This document shows, piece after piece, positions 17,269 to 27,088 of a stretch of DNA of 64,000 bases. This DNA comes from Qipengyuania polymorpha. Its GTDB lineage: Bacteria; Pseudomonadota; Alphaproteobacteria; Sphingomonadales; Sphingomonadaceae. The position numbers and the translations under genes are program-made. The notes beneath the pieces were generated by a model. It was not told where the DNA came from and did no database searches. It saw only the letters and a list, made by a program, of their open reading frames with translations. Numbering within the stretch: position 1 is the stretch's first letter; the number at the start of each line of letters is the position of its first letter. The DNA lies in contig NZ_JAIGNK010000001.1 in the NCBI RefSeq assembly GCF_019711435.1, positions 310,001 to 374,000 on the forward strand, written 5' to 3'.

Positions 17269-19220
17269 TCGCAGAAATCGGTCTTGCGGCGCTGTGGCTG
17301 GCGGCGGCTCTGGCGGTGCTGCAACTGCTCGGCGGTGTGCTTGCGCTGCGTGGCGGGACGACGAGCGATATCGCCGCTCTGACGCGGCCCGCTGCCATAC
17401 TGCAGGGCGGATTGGTGGCGGTTTCCTTCGGCGCGCTGCTCTATGTTTTTGCGATTACAGACCTGTCGGTGAAGCTCGTCGCGATGAATTCGCACACGCT
17501 CAAACCGCTGATCTTCAAGTTGTCGGGCGCATGGGGCAACCATGAAGGCTCGATGCTGCTGTGGGTCACGGTAATGGCGCTGGCCGGCGCGCTGATTGCC
17601 GGTATCGAGCGGCGCCTGCCCGAAAGGACTATGCAGGCGACACTGGCCGCACAAGGGTTCGTAGCGCTCGGCTTCTACGCCTTCCTGCTCTTGAGTTCGA
17701 ACCCGTTCGAGCGGCTTGCCCAGCCTGCGGTCGAAGGCCTCGGCCTCAACCCGCTGCTGCAGGACATCGGCCTCGCGCTGCATCCGCCGACGCTCTATTT
17801 CGGCTATGTCGGTCTTTCGGTGGCCTTCAGTTTCGCTGTCGGCGCGCTGGTGACCAAGCAGGTGACACCCGCCTTCGCGCGCGCGATGCGGCCGTGGATC
17901 CTCGGCGCTTGGGTGTTCCTCACCCTCGGCATCACAGCGGGCAGTTACTGGGCCTATTACGAGCTTGGCTGGGGCGGCTACTGGTTCTGGGACCCGGTGG
18001 AGAATGCCAGCCTCATGCCGTGGCTCGCCGCGACGGCGCTGCTTCACTCGGCGAGCGTGCTTGCCAGCCGTGACGCGCTGCGCGTGTGGACTATCATGCT
18101 GGGTGTGGTGGCGTTTTCCATGTCGATGCTCGGCACCTTCCTCGTGCGCTCGGGCATACTCACCAGCGTCCACGCCTTCGCCGTCGACCCGGAACGCGGG
18201 AGCTTCATCCTGTTCCTGCTGGCGCTCTATATCGGCGGGGCATTGCTGCTCTTCGCGCTGCGTGCGGGCGCGATTTCCGAAGGGGAGCGGTTCTCAGTCG
18301 CCAGCCGCGAGGGTGCGCTGGTGGTCAACAATGTGATGCTGAGCGCCATCCTCGCGGTAGTGCTGCTCGGCACGCTCTACCCTCTGCTGACCGAGGCCTT
18401 CGACGTGCGCGTCTCGGTCGGGCCGCCTTACTTCAATCCGGTGGGCGCCGTTTTCACCTTCCCGATGCTGGCAGTCATGGCTGTCGGACCGCTCCTACGC
18501 TGGAGGCGGGATGGCTTCGGTCGCCAGACGAAGGAACTGGCCCTTATCGGAGCCTTGCTCCTGAGCGGCCTCATCCTCTTCGCGCTGCTGTTCGGCATGG
18601 CAATCTTGCCGCTGCTCGGGCTGTCCATGGCCATCGCATTGGCCGTCGCGAGCTTCCTTCCCTTGAAAGGCCGCAAGCTGCGCCGTGTGCCCATCGAGAC
18701 CTGGGGCATGGTCATCGCCCATTTCGGCATCGCTGTCGCGCTGTTCGGCATGGCGAGCGAAAGCGCATTCTCGACCGAAAAACTGGCGGCGCTGGAGGAG
18801 GGCGGCACCACGCAGGTCGGCCCCTGGAGTGTCCAGCTCCAAGCGGTTGAACCGGTCGCGGGCCCCAACTGGACGGCACTTTCCGGTCGCATGACGGTCG
18901 CCTATGATGGTGGTGAGCCGAGCGAGATAACGCCCCAGTCGCGCAACTTCTGGGCTCCGCCACAGCAGACTACCGAGAGTGTGCTGGTCACCCGCTGGAA
19001 TGGCCAGCTCTATGCAGTGATGGGCGGCGACAGCAATGACGGCCGCTGGCAGCTGCGCCTGTGGTGGAAGCCCTTCGTCACCTTCATCTGGTACGGCGGT
19101 CTGCTGATCGCGCTGGGCGGTGTGCTCGCGCTGGTGGGCCGTGTGCGTAAGGATCTCAAGCGGCGCTTCGTGAAGCGCAGGGGCGCCGAGCGGCGCACGG
19201 AAATGGAGGAACTCGCATGA
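17265..19220 (+). CDS. ccmF: Heme lyase CcmF
   Basis: 651 residues with many membrane segments. Ligates heme from CcmE to apocytochrome c CxxCH motifs with CcmH/CcmI. The heme-binding WWD motif appears as GWGGYWFWDPVENASLMPWL. Conserved histidines occur in HTLKP, WGNHEGS and VHAFAVDP. Coupled by ATGA overlaps on both sides. Confidence 0.97.
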   Translation: MIAEIGLAALWLAAALAVLQLLGGVLALRGGTTSDIAALTRPAAILQGGLVAVSFGALLYVFAITDLSVKLVAMNSHTLKPLIFKLSGAWGNHEGSMLLWVTVMALAGALIAGIERRLPERTMQATLAAQGFVALGFYAFLLLSSNPFERLAQPAVEGLGLNPLLQDIGLALHPPTLYFGYVGLSVAFSFAVGALVTKQVTPAFARAMRPWILGAWVFLTLGITAGSYWAYYELGWGGYWFWDPVENASLMPWLAATALLHSASVLASRDALRVWTIMLGVVAFSMSMLGTFLVRSGILTSVHAFAVDPERGSFILFLLALYIGGALLLFALRAGAISEGERFSVASREGALVVNNVMLSAILAVVLLGTLYPLLTEAFDVRVSVGPPYFNPVGAVFTFPMLAVMAVGPLLRWRRDGFGRQTKELALIGALLLSGLILFALLFGMAILPLLGLSMAIALAVASFLPLKGRKLRRVPIETWGMVIAHFGIAVALFGMASESAFSTEKLAALEEGGTTQVGPWSVQLQAVEPVAGPNWTALSGRMTVAYDGGEPSEITPQSRNFWAPPQQTTESVLVTRWNGQLYAVMGGDSNDGRWQLRLWWKPFVTFIWYGGLLIALGGVLALVGRVRKDLKRRFVKRRGAERRTEMEELA

Positions 19221-19744
19221 GCTGGCGCTTGTGGCTCCCCCTGATGGTGTTTTTCGGCTTCCTCGGGCTGGCCGCCTACCAACTGACCCAGCCAAGGGAC
19301 GAAGCGATCAAGAGCGCGATGGTGGGCAAGGAACTGCCCTATTTCACGCTCCCGCCCGCCAGTCTCGAGCGGCCCGGCGTCGACAGCCGCTATTTTTACG
19401 ACGGCAAGCCCAAGCTGCTCAACATCTGGGCGAGCTGGTGCCTGCCCTGCATCGCGGAAGCGCCCCAACTCGAGCAGCTGAAAGAGCAGGGTGCGGAGAT
19501 TGTCGGTGTGGCTATCCGCGACAAGCCGACCGATGTGATGCGCTTCCTCTCGCAGCACGGCAATCCCTACACCCGCATCGGGCGTGACGACTTGTCCGAA
19601 GTGCAGCTCGGCATCGGTTCCTCGGGCGTGCCGGAGACATTCGTCATCGATGGCGAGGGCATCATCACCTACCAGCACATTGGCGACATCCGCCCCGAGC
19701 ATGTGCCGGTCCTGCTCGAAGAATTGCGGAAGGCGGGCCGGTGA
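19217..19744 (+). CDS. ccmG: Thiol:disulfide oxidoreductase CcmG/DsbE
   Basis: 175 residues: an N-terminal membrane anchor and a periplasmic thioredoxin fold with active site WASWCLPC. It keeps the apocytochrome cysteines reduced for heme attachment. cis-Pro is in SSGVPETFVI. Coupled to ccmF (ATGA) and followed by the ccmH GTG start overlapping its stop. Confidence 0.95.
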   Translation: MSWRLWLPLMVFFGFLGLAAYQLTQPRDEAIKSAMVGKELPYFTLPPASLERPGVDSRYFYDGKPKLLNIWASWCLPCIAEAPQLEQLKEQGAEIVGVAIRDKPTDVMRFLSQHGNPYTRIGRDDLSEVQLGIGSSGVPETFVIDGEGIITYQHIGDIRPEHVPVLLEELRKAGR

Positions 19745-20226
19745 ACGTGAGCGAAGCCCTCCGTTCGTGTCGAGCGAAGTCGAGACACACTGGTACAGGC
19801 GCATCTCGACTGCGCTCGATGCGAACGGCTGTTGCGATGATACTTGCGACGATGATCGCAATCCCGCTCGCCGCGCAGGACGGCGCGCCGCCCGCGCCCT
19901 ATGCCTATCGCCAGCTCGATGATCCGGCGCAGGAAGCTGTCGCGCAGGAACTGATGGAGACCTTGCGCTGCCTCAAGTGCCAGTCGCAGTCGATTGCCGA
20001 TAGCGATGCCTCGATGGCAGGCGACATGCGCCACCAGGTCCGCATCCGTATCGCAGCGGGCGACAGCCCCGAGGAAATCCGCCGTTGGCTGATGGACCGC
20101 TATGGCGACTACGTGAGCTACGAACCGGTGATGAGCGCGACCACATGGCCGCTGTTTGCCATTCCGGCGCTGCTGGTGGTCATCGCGGGCCTGCTCTTCT
20201 GGCGCCGCTTCCGGAGGCGCGCGTGA
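19741..20226 (+). CDS. ccmH: Cytochrome c-type biogenesis protein CcmH, repeat-extended leader
   Basis: CcmH reduces the apocytochrome and holds it for the lyase; the motif LRCLKCQSQSIADSDA is intact and a C-terminal helix (FAIPALLVVIAGLLFW) anchors it. The start is odd. GTG 19741 overlaps the ccmG stop and has GGAAGG upstream, but the first about 26 codons are read from a dyad repeat. A normal signal peptide (MRTAVAMILATMIAIPLAAQ) begins at ATG 19819, inside the repeat's end, without a ribosome site. Either the leader is extended by an in-frame repeat or translation begins at 19819. Confidence 0.92.
   Translation: MNVSEALRSCRAKSRHTGTGASRLRSMRTAVAMILATMIAIPLAAQDGAPPAPYAYRQLDDPAQEAVAQELMETLRCLKCQSQSIADSDASMAGDMRHQVRIRIAAGDSPEEIRRWLMDRYGDYVSYEPVMSATTWPLFAIPALLVVIAGLLFWRRFRRRA
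19761..19828. repeat. REP-like dyad with CCGTTCG/CGAACGG ends, copy 2
   Basis: CCGTTCG at 19761-19767 and CGAACGG at 19822-19828, with arms TGTCGAGCGAAGTCGAGACA and TCTCGACTGCGCTCGATG forming the inverted repeat. Related to 4696-4787. It is in frame within the 5' part of ccmH. Confidence 0.8.
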
Positions 20227-20876
20227 GCTGGATCCCCGTGATCGCGCTGGCCATCGTGTCGTTTGCCGCTGCGGTTTTCCTCATCGGAGTGAAAAAGGGC
20301 GGATGGGCGCTGCTGGGGGCGACGCTGCTGTTCGGTCTGACGGGCTACGCCCTGCAAGGCACGCCCGGCCTGCCAGCCGCACCCGGGACTGCGACCGAGA
20401 AACAGGCGGTCGACGGCGAGCTTCTAGTCAATGCGCGGCGCGAATATTTCAGCGATCCGCAGCTGCCCTCGCGCTGGATCATCACCGGCGATGGCTATGC
20501 GCGGCGCGGCAATTTTGCGCAGGCTGCGGGTTTCTATCGCAGCGCGACAGAGGAAAACCCGCGCGACCTCGAAGCCTGGCTGGCGCTGGGCATCGCGCTG
20601 GTCGAACATGCCGATGGCAGGCTGACCCCGGCCGCGCTGCTGGCTTTCGAGCGCGCGCAGCAACTCGACGAGGCCAATGGCGGCGCGCGCTATTTCCTTG
20701 GCATGTCGTGGCTGCGCAGCGGAGAGGCGGGACGGACGGTCGAATTGTGGCGCGAGGCGCTCGCCAATGCGCCCGAGGATGCCGAATGGCGCGAGTCGCT
20801 GGCCCTGCGGCTGCTGCGCCTCGAAGCACTCCTTGCTTCTGACCAGCCGGCTTCGGCCGGGCAAGACGGTCGGTAG
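20223..20876 (+). CDS. ccmI: Cytochrome c biogenesis protein CcmI (CycH)
   Basis: 217 residues from GTG 20223, which overlaps the ccmH stop. Two N-terminal membrane segments (VIALAIVSFAAAVFLIGV and WALLGATLLFGLTGYAL) and a TPR-rich periplasmic part (about 90-205: YARRGNFAQAAGFYRSATEENPRDLEAW) that in the family grips the C-terminus of apocytochrome c. Last gene of the ccm operon. Confidence 0.88.
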   Translation: MSWIPVIALAIVSFAAAVFLIGVKKGGWALLGATLLFGLTGYALQGTPGLPAAPGTATEKQAVDGELLVNARREYFSDPQLPSRWIITGDGYARRGNFAQAAGFYRSATEENPRDLEAWLALGIALVEHADGRLTPAALLAFERAQQLDEANGGARYFLGMSWLRSGEAGRTVELWREALANAPEDAEWRESLALRLLRLEALLASDQPASAGQDGR

Positions 20877-20997
20877 CGCGTGCTCGCGCCAGATATTGCT
20901 ACGCCCACGCCATGGTGCTAAGCGCCGCCACCTTGCAAGGGGGCAAGCCGCCTCGCAGCCAAGGTTTTGACCCCATGCGTCAGGTAACACCCACCAT

Positions 20998-22935
20998 ATG
21001 ACCGAGGCGACTGCGCCGAATTCACCCGCTGCCAGCAGCGGAGAGAACGGCCATGGCGGGGGCCATGGTGCCTCGAAGGCTGCGCTGGCTGTCGGGGCAA
21101 TCGGTATCGTCTTCGGCGATATCGGCACCAGCCCGCTCTACGCCTTCCGCGAGACTTTCGCGGGCGCGGCCAACATCGCCATCGACCGCATGCATGTGCT
21201 GGGCGTCGTCAGCCTGATTTTCTGGTCGATGCTGATCGTGGTGGCGCTGCAATATGTCACCATCCTGATGCGCGCCGACAACAAGGGGCAGGGCGGCAGC
21301 CTTGCGCTGATTGCGCTGATCAGCCGCCATATCGGACAGACCAAATACGCCTGGCTGGTCGTGCTGCTGGGCGTCTTCGCGACCTCGCTGTTCTACGGCG
21401 ACAGCATGATTACGCCTGCAATCTCGGTCCTGTCGGCAGTCGAAGGGCTGACGGTGGTCGATGCAGGCCTGCAATCCTATGTCATCCCGATTGCGCTGGT
21501 TCTGCTGGTATGCCTCTTCGTGCTGCAGCAGAGGGGAACGGCCAAGGTCGGGGCCATGTTCGCGCCGGTGATGATAGTGTGGTTCACCACGCTGGCAGGG
21601 CTGGGGCTCAACCAGATTATCCAGCATCCCGACATCCTGTGGGCGCTGAACCCCTATTACGCGGTGATGTTCTTCGTCACCGACGGCTTCGTCGCCTTCC
21701 TTGCGATGGGCGCGGTGGTGCTGGCGGTAACGGGTTCGGAAGCGCTCTATTCGGACATGGGCCATTTCGGGCGCGGCCCCATGCGCCTGTCGTGGTTCGG
21801 CTTTGTGATGCCGTGCCTGCTGCTCAACTACTTCGGGCAGGGCGCGATGATTGCCAGCCTGCCGCCGGAGCAGGCCGCCGAAGTGGTGCGCAATCCGTTC
21901 TTCCTGCTGGCGAGCGAGGAATTCCGCCTCCCGCTGGTCATCCTCGCCACCGTGGCGACATTCATCGCCAGCCAGGCCGTCATCTCGGGCGCGTTCAGCA
22001 TCACCCACCAGGCCATGCAGCTCGGCTTCATGCCGCGCATGACCATCCGCCACACCAGCGAAACCGAGGCGGGCCAGATCTACATTCCGGTCATCAACTG
22101 GGCGCTGATGGTGGCTGTGATCATCCTCGTGCTGACCTTCCAGAGCTCGTCCAACCTCGCCGCCGCTTACGGTATTGCGGTGACGGGTGCGGTGACGATC
22201 GACACGCTGCTGATGGGCGTGCTGTTCGTGGGCGTGTGGAAATGGAAGTGGTGGTACGCCGCGCCGGTCGTCATCTTCTTCCTGATTATCGACGGGGCCT
22301 ATTTTGCAGCGAACCTGTTCAAGGTGCCGCAAGGCGGCTGGTTCCCGCTAGTCGTGGGCCTGATTGCCTTCACCCTGCTCACCACATGGGCGCGCGGGCG
22401 CAAGCTGATGCGCGAGCGCATGCACGAGACCGCGCTGCCCATCGAAATCTTCGCCAAGAGCGCGAAGAACTCCGCCACCCGCGTGCCCGGCACCGCCATC
22501 TTCATGGCCAGCCAGACCGCGGGCGTGCCATCCGCGCTGCTGCACAACATCAAGCACAACAAGGTGCTGCACGAGCGGGTCATCATCCTCACCGTGCTGA
22601 TTGCCGACGCGCCCTATGTCGACGCCGACGAGCGCTGCGAAATCCACGACCTCGGCGACGGCTTCTACCGCGCCGTGCTGCACTATGGCTTCATGCAGGA
22701 AACCAACGTGCCGCAGGGGCTGAAGGAAATGGAACGCTGCGGCGGCGAGTTCGACATGATGCACACCAGCTTCTTCCTCAGCCGCCAGACGCTGCTGCCG
22801 AGCAAGAACCCCGGCATGCCCATCTGGCGCGAAAAGATTTTCGCATGGATGCTGAGGAACGCGGCGACCGCGATGGACTTCTTCCGCCTCCCGACCAACC
22901 GCGTCGTCGAGTTGGGGAGCCAGGTGGAGATCTAG
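20998..22935 (+). CDS. kup: KUP family low-affinity potassium transporter
   Basis: 645 residues; about 12 membrane segments then a cytoplasmic tail. Proton-coupled K+ uptake. Signature [18 protein letters not shown] near residue 40, then [17 protein letters not shown] and the [14 protein letters not shown] segment. The Gly-rich first 25 residues ([10 protein letters not shown]) are low complexity. It stands alone, 121 bases after ccmI; no c-di-AMP riboswitch was recognised upstream. Confidence 0.95.
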   Translation: MTEATAPNSPAASSGENGHGGGHGASKAALAVGAIGIVFGDIGTSPLYAFRETFAGAANIAIDRMHVLGVVSLIFWSMLIVVALQYVTILMRADNKGQGGSLALIALISRHIGQTKYAWLVVLLGVFATSLFYGDSMITPAISVLSAVEGLTVVDAGLQSYVIPIALVLLVCLFVLQQRGTAKVGAMFAPVMIVWFTTLAGLGLNQIIQHPDILWALNPYYAVMFFVTDGFVAFLAMGAVVLAVTGSEALYSDMGHFGRGPMRLSWFGFVMPCLLLNYFGQGAMIASLPPEQAAEVVRNPFFLLASEEFRLPLVILATVATFIASQAVISGAFSITHQAMQLGFMPRMTIRHTSETEAGQIYIPVINWALMVAVIILVLTFQSSSNLAAAYGIAVTGAVTIDTLLMGVLFVGVWKWKWWYAAPVVIFFLIIDGAYFAANLFKVPQGGWFPLVVGLIAFTLLTTWARGRKLMRERMHETALPIEIFAKSAKNSATRVPGTAIFMASQTAGVPSALLHNIKHNKVLHERVIILTVLIADAPYVDADERCEIHDLGDGFYRAVLHYGFMQETNVPQGLKEMERCGGEFDMMHTSFFLSRQTLLPSKNPGMPIWREKIFAWMLRNAATAMDFFRLPTNRVVELGSQVEI

Positions 22936-22975
22936 AAGCTTCGGAACGACAGGGCAGGCCGTTCATAGGTTAGCC

Positions 22976-23479
22976 ATGCGTAACCTGCTCACCTGCTATC
23001 GCTGGCCTCTGGTAACATTCATACTCACCCTGCTTGTCGGCTATGCTGCACGCTCGGCGATTGGGCGGGTCTACAGCGCGGCAGAAGCGGTCGACTTGCT
23101 TAACGCCCTGTCGCGAGCCGGGCTTTATCTCGGTTCAGCGATTGCCACGGCCTCGGCGACGATTATCGCGCTCATGTTGACACTGGTCGGAATGATCAGA
23201 CGCATGGATGAGGATTTCGACCATGGCGCCTACCGCGACGTCGCGATGGTGGGGCGACTGTCGGCGATGACCCTGCTTGTCTCGCTCTTCCTGCTTATGG
23301 CATTCGCATTGCCAATCGGCGAGTTCGAGGAGTTGCCATCAGAATGGTTCGCCAATGTCTATAACGGCTTGTTTGCGGGCACGGTGGTGATGGTCGGGCT
23401 ATCAGCAGCGACGGTCGTTCTGATCTACACGACGCTCTTGCGGGTGATGGCCAAGATTACTCCCGGCGGCGAGGTCTGA
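22976..23479 (+). CDS. Hypothetical four-helix membrane protein
   Basis: 167 residues, family not recognised. Hydrophobic segments at about 10-25, 45-70, 93-112 and 130-155 suggest four membrane helices with both ends inside; a short acidic loop (MDEDFDHGAYRD) sits between helices 2 and 3. 41 bases after kup in the same direction, so it may be co-transcribed, and it ends convergent with yciB. No catalytic motif is visible. Confidence 0.75.
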   Translation: MRNLLTCYRWPLVTFILTLLVGYAARSAIGRVYSAAEAVDLLNALSRAGLYLGSAIATASATIIALMLTLVGMIRRMDEDFDHGAYRDVAMVGRLSAMTLLVSLFLLMAFALPIGEFEELPSEWFANVYNGLFAGTVVMVGLSAATVVLIYTTLLRVMAKITPGGEV

Positions 23480-24133
23480 TCAAGCGGTCGGAGGCTCGTC
23501 TTCGAGCACATCGTCCGTGTCCTCCAGCGAGAGGCCGTGCTTCAGCAGCATGGGGATCTGGCTGAAGGTGAAGAGGAAGGTCAGCGGCAGGAACACCCAT
23601 AGCTTCGCCCAGAGCCAGCTTTCGAAGCTCATGGTGCGCACCATCACCTCGTTGAGAGCGGCAAGGGCGAAGAAGAAGAAACCCCAGTTGCGCGAGAACT
23701 TGAGCCAGCCTTCGTCGTTCACGCCCTCGAACGCCGCACCCAGCAGTACCTGCATCCAGGGCCGCCCGCGCAGCCATCCGATGACCAGTATCAGGCCGCA
23801 CAGCGTGTAAATGGCGGTCGGCTTGAACTGGACGAAGCGCTCGTCCTGCAACCAGATGGTGAGCCCGCCGAAACCGACGATGAGCGTGGTGGACAATATC
23901 AGCATCGGGCTGACCTTGCCGAACTTCCATTTGCTGAAGACCAGTGCGACGACGGCGGCGACCATGAAAGCGATGGTTCCGTAGATAACCGCGGCAATTT
24001 CGCCGAAGGTCGAATCCGCGGGCGGCTGGTAGAGCTTGTAGACGCCGAGGAAGACCAGGAGCGGGCCATAATCGACAAGCGTATGCAGCCAGCCGGTGGG
24101 CTTCTTCGCCTTGGGGGCTTCGGTCTCGCTCAT
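23480..24133 (-). CDS. yciB: Septation protein A / inner membrane-spanning protein YciB
   Basis: 217 residues with five to six membrane segments. YciB/IspZ family: DYGPLLVFLGVYKL near the start and GWLKFSRNWGFFFFALAALNEVMVR, both family hallmarks. YciB acts in envelope integrity and cell-division positioning. ATG 24133 shares a base with the ftsY stop (TGATG). Last gene of dapF-mtaB-ftsY-yciB. Confidence 0.93.
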   Translation of the reverse strand: MSETEAPKAKKPTGWLHTLVDYGPLLVFLGVYKLYQPPADSTFGEIAAVIYGTIAFMVAAVVALVFSKWKFGKVSPMLILSTTLIVGFGGLTIWLQDERFVQFKPTAIYTLCGLILVIGWLRGRPWMQVLLGAAFEGVNDEGWLKFSRNWGFFFFALAALNEVMVRTMSFESWLWAKLWVFLPLTFLFTFSQIPMLLKHGLSLEDTDDVLEDEPPTA

Positions 24134-25056
24134 CACGCAATCCCCGCAATCACGCGCGCGACGAGATCCGGGTCGAAGGGGCGCAAATCGTCGATTTTCT
24201 CGCCCACGCCGATGGCATGGATGGGGAGGCCGTATTTCTCCGCCGCCTGCACCAGCACGCCGCCGCGCGCGGTGCCGTCGAGCTTGGTCATGACGAGGCC
24301 GGTGACGCCCGCGACTTCCTTGAACACGTCGATCTGGCTGAGCGCGTTCTGGCCGTTGGTCGCATCGAGCACGAGCACCACGTCATGCGGCGCCTCGGGG
24401 TTGAGGCGGCCGAGGACCTTCCTGATTTTCGCCAGCTCGTCCATCAACTCGCGCTTGTTCTGGAGGCGGCCTGCGGTGTCGACAATCAGCACGTCGGTGC
24501 CGATTTCGGTGCCCTTCTTGACCGCATCGAACACGATGCTTGCCGGGTCGCCGCCCTCGGGTCCGCGCACGATGGGCACGCCGACGCGGTCGGCCCAGGT
24601 CTGGAGCTGGCCGATGGCTGCGGCGCGGAAGGTATCGCCTGCCGCCAGCATGACGTTGTAATCGTCTTCCACGAAGAGATGCGCCAGCTTGGCGATGGTG
24701 GTGGTCTTGCCGCTGCCGTTCACGCCGATGACCAGCAGCACCTGCGGGCGCGGGAAGGCGGTAATTTCGAGCGGCTTGGCGACTGGGCGCAGGATGGCGG
24801 CGATTTCGTCTGCCACCGCCTGCTTCAATTCGTCGGCGCTGATTTCGAGGCCGAAGCGCTTTTCCTTCAGGCTCTCGCGAATGCGTGCAGCCGCCGCCGG
24901 GCCGAGGTCCGACATGATGAGCGCATCCTCGACATCGTCGAGCGTCGCATCGTCGAGCTTGGCCTTGGTGACCGCCTCGGCGAGGTTTTCGGTCAGGCGC
25001 TCGGAGGTTTTCTTGAAGCCGCCGAACAGGCGCTCGGTCCAGCTGGGTTTGCTCAT
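24133..25056 (-). CDS. ftsY: Signal recognition particle receptor FtsY
   Basis: 307 residues. SRP GTPase that docks ribosome-SRP complexes at the membrane. The N-terminal acidic A domain is almost absent (short form). N domain 1-100, G domain with G1 GVNGSGKTT (111-119), DTFRAAA, DTAGRLQNK and TKLDGTARGG. Overlaps mtaB by 4 bases (ATGA). Confidence 0.97.
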   Translation of the reverse strand: MSKPSWTERLFGGFKKTSERLTENLAEAVTKAKLDDATLDDVEDALIMSDLGPAAAARIRESLKEKRFGLEISADELKQAVADEIAAILRPVAKPLEITAFPRPQVLLVIGVNGSGKTTTIAKLAHLFVEDDYNVMLAAGDTFRAAAIGQLQTWADRVGVPIVRGPEGGDPASIVFDAVKKGTEIGTDVLIVDTAGRLQNKRELMDELAKIRKVLGRLNPEAPHDVVLVLDATNGQNALSQIDVFKEVAGVTGLVMTKLDGTARGGVLVQAAEKYGLPIHAIGVGEKIDDLRPFDPDLVARVIAGIA

Positions 25057-26240
25057 GACAGGAGATTGTCCTCGAGGGTCGTGGGCGTCACGGTGACGAT
25101 GGAGCCGCGCGGCGTGCCGGCTGGCAGTTTCACGCGGGCGAATTGGGGTGAATAGCCGGTCCCGTCGGCTTCGGCGAGGACCTGTAGCGGCTTATCGACG
25201 AGGGTGGCCAGCCACTCTGCACGCAGCTTGGCCACCTCGGCGCGCAGTTCGGCGGCGCGGCGCTTGGTGGTGGCGCGCTCGACCTGCGGCATGCGCGCGG
25301 CGGGCGTGCCGGGGCGCGGCGAATAGGGGAAGATGTGACCGTGAACGATGGCAAGCTCGCGGACGATCGAGAGATTGGCCGCGTGGTGCTCCTCGGTCTC
25401 GGTAGGGAAACCGGCGATGAGGTCGGCGCCGACGGCGAGGTCGGGGCGGCGGTTCTTCAGGCGCGCGACAAGGTCCACTGCATCGGCACGGAGGTGGCGG
25501 CGCTTCATGCGCTTGAGGATCAGGTCGTGGCCGTGCTGCAGCGAGAGGTGGATATGCGGCATGACGCGCGGCTCGGCGGCGAAGAGCTCGAACAGCTCCT
25601 CGTCCACCTCGATACCGTCGATCGACGACATGCGGATGCGGGTGAGGGCGGGGAAGGCATCCAGCACTGCACGCACCAGCGCGCCCAGCTTGGGGCTGCC
25701 GGGCAAATCATGGCCCCATGAGGTGACGTCCACGCCGGTCAGCACGACCTCGGCAGCGCCTGCATCCAGATGCGCTTCCACCTCGCGCAGCACCTCGGCG
25801 ATGGTGAGCGAGCTGCTTGTCCCGCGCCCCTGCGGGATGACGCAGAAGGTGCAAGCGTGGTCGCAGCCGTTCTGCACGGCCACGAAGGCGCGGGTGTGAA
25901 GCGCGGGCACGGGCGGCGCGCTGGCGGGCACATTCCATGCGCGCGGGTCCAGCTTTGCCGTGTTGGCGATGAGGCCGTCGACCTCGGGCATGGCGGCAAG
26001 CTGCTCGCGCTCGATATCGGCGGCGCAGCCGGTGACCAGCAGGCGCGCGTCGGGATTGGCCTTACGCGCCTTGCGGATGGCCTGCCTGGTCTGGCGCACG
26101 GCCTCGCTCGTCACCGCGCAGCTATTGACCACGACAAGGTTGTCCTCGCCCGCCAGCATCGCGCGGATGCGCTCGCTCTCGGAGATGTTGAGGCGGCAAC
26201 CGAGCGAGACGACCTCCGGCGCTTTGACGGGCGCGTTCAC
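25053..26240 (-). CDS. mtaB: tRNA t6A37 methylthiotransferase MtaB
   Basis: 395 residues, GTG start. Radical-SAM methylthiotransferase converting t6A37 to ms2t6A37 in ANN-decoding tRNAs. The N-terminal cluster cysteines are C15, C41 and C72 (LGCRLN, NSCAVT, TGCAA); the radical-SAM cysteines C126, C130 and C133 are in GCDHACTFCVIPQGRG. A C-terminal TRAM domain is short. The absence of MiaB-type start features and the phrase SLGCRLN favour MtaB over MiaB/RimO. Coupled by 4-base overlaps to dapF and ftsY. Confidence 0.93.
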   Translation of the reverse strand: MNAPVKAPEVVSLGCRLNISESERIRAMLAGEDNLVVVNSCAVTSEAVRQTRQAIRKARKANPDARLLVTGCAADIEREQLAAMPEVDGLIANTAKLDPRAWNVPASAPPVPALHTRAFVAVQNGCDHACTFCVIPQGRGTSSSLTIAEVLREVEAHLDAGAAEVVLTGVDVTSWGHDLPGSPKLGALVRAVLDAFPALTRIRMSSIDGIEVDEELFELFAAEPRVMPHIHLSLQHGHDLILKRMKRRHLRADAVDLVARLKNRRPDLAVGADLIAGFPTETEEHHAANLSIVRELAIVHGHIFPYSPRPGTPAARMPQVERATTKRRAAELRAEVAKLRAEWLATLVDKPLQVLAEADGTGYSPQFARVKLPAGTPRGSIVTVTPTTLEDNLLS

Positions 26241-27046
26241 GCGAAATCATCCCATTCGAAGCTGCCCCGGAAGCTTTCGGTGGCAGGGCCGGTCATGCGG
26301 ATCGAGCCGCCCGGTTGCCACGCGATTTCAAGTTCGCCGCCGGGCAGGGCGACCGTGACCGGGCTATCCACCAGCTTGCGGCGGATGGCGTGAACGGCGG
26401 TGGCACAGGCTCCGGTTCCGCAGGCGCGGGTGAGGCCTGCCCCGCGCTCCCACACGCGCAGGCGAATGCGGCCGCGGTTTTCGACCGTGGCGACATTGAC
26501 GTTCACGCGCTCGGGGAAAAGCGAGTCGTTCTCGATCTCGGGGCCGAGCCGGTCCAGCGGGACTGCGTCGGTGTCCTCGACGAAGAAAATCACATGCGGA
26601 TTGCCGACATTCACCGCGCCTGGATCAGCCAGCATTTCCCAGCTGACCGGCATGGAGAACGTGTCCATGGGGTACTCGAGCGGGATGGCGTCCCAGTCGA
26701 AGCGCGGCTCGCCCATGTCGACGCTTGCGCCGCCAGCGGTAGGGCTTGCGACCAGCAGGCCGCCCGAAGTCTCTATCCGCGCCTCGCTCCCGTGGAGCAG
26801 CGCCACCGCGCGCGTGGCATTGCCGCAGGCGCCGACCTCGCCGCCGTCGTGGTTGTAGATGCGCATGCGGAAGTCGGCCGTGTCGCTCGGCTCCAGCACG
26901 ATAAGCTGGTCGCAGCCGATGCCGGTGTTCCGGTCGGCAATCGCCGCCGCGCGCGCCTTGTCCAGCGCGGGCAAATCCTGCGCGCGCGCGTCCAGCACGA
27001 CGAAGTCGTTGCCGAGGCCGTGCATCTTGGTGAAGGAAACGCGCAT
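26237..27046 (-). CDS. dapF: Diaminopimelate epimerase
   Basis: 269 residues. Converts LL- to meso-diaminopimelate for lysine and peptidoglycan. Two catalytic cysteines are in GACGNATRA and RACGTGACA. Start MRVSFTKMHGLGNDFVVLDAR with the conserved HGLGNDF. First gene of the dapF-mtaB-ftsY-yciB operon. Confidence 0.96.
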   Translation of the reverse strand: MRVSFTKMHGLGNDFVVLDARAQDLPALDKARAAAIADRNTGIGCDQLIVLEPSDTADFRMRIYNHDGGEVGACGNATRAVALLHGSEARIETSGGLLVASPTAGGASVDMGEPRFDWDAIPLEYPMDTFSMPVSWEMLADPGAVNVGNPHVIFFVEDTDAVPLDRLGPEIENDSLFPERVNVNVATVENRGRIRLRVWERGAGLTRACGTGACATAVHAIRRKLVDSPVTVALPGGELEIAWQPGGSIRMTGPATESFRGSFEWDDFA

Positions 27047-27088
27047 TGTGTCCGCGCATCTAGGGTGCGCGAGGCGAAGCGTCCAGTG

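Noticed and set aside
21022..22332. Minus-strand frame opposite kup
   Set aside because: His/Arg-rich shadow of the Kup gene; no domain and no ribosome site.
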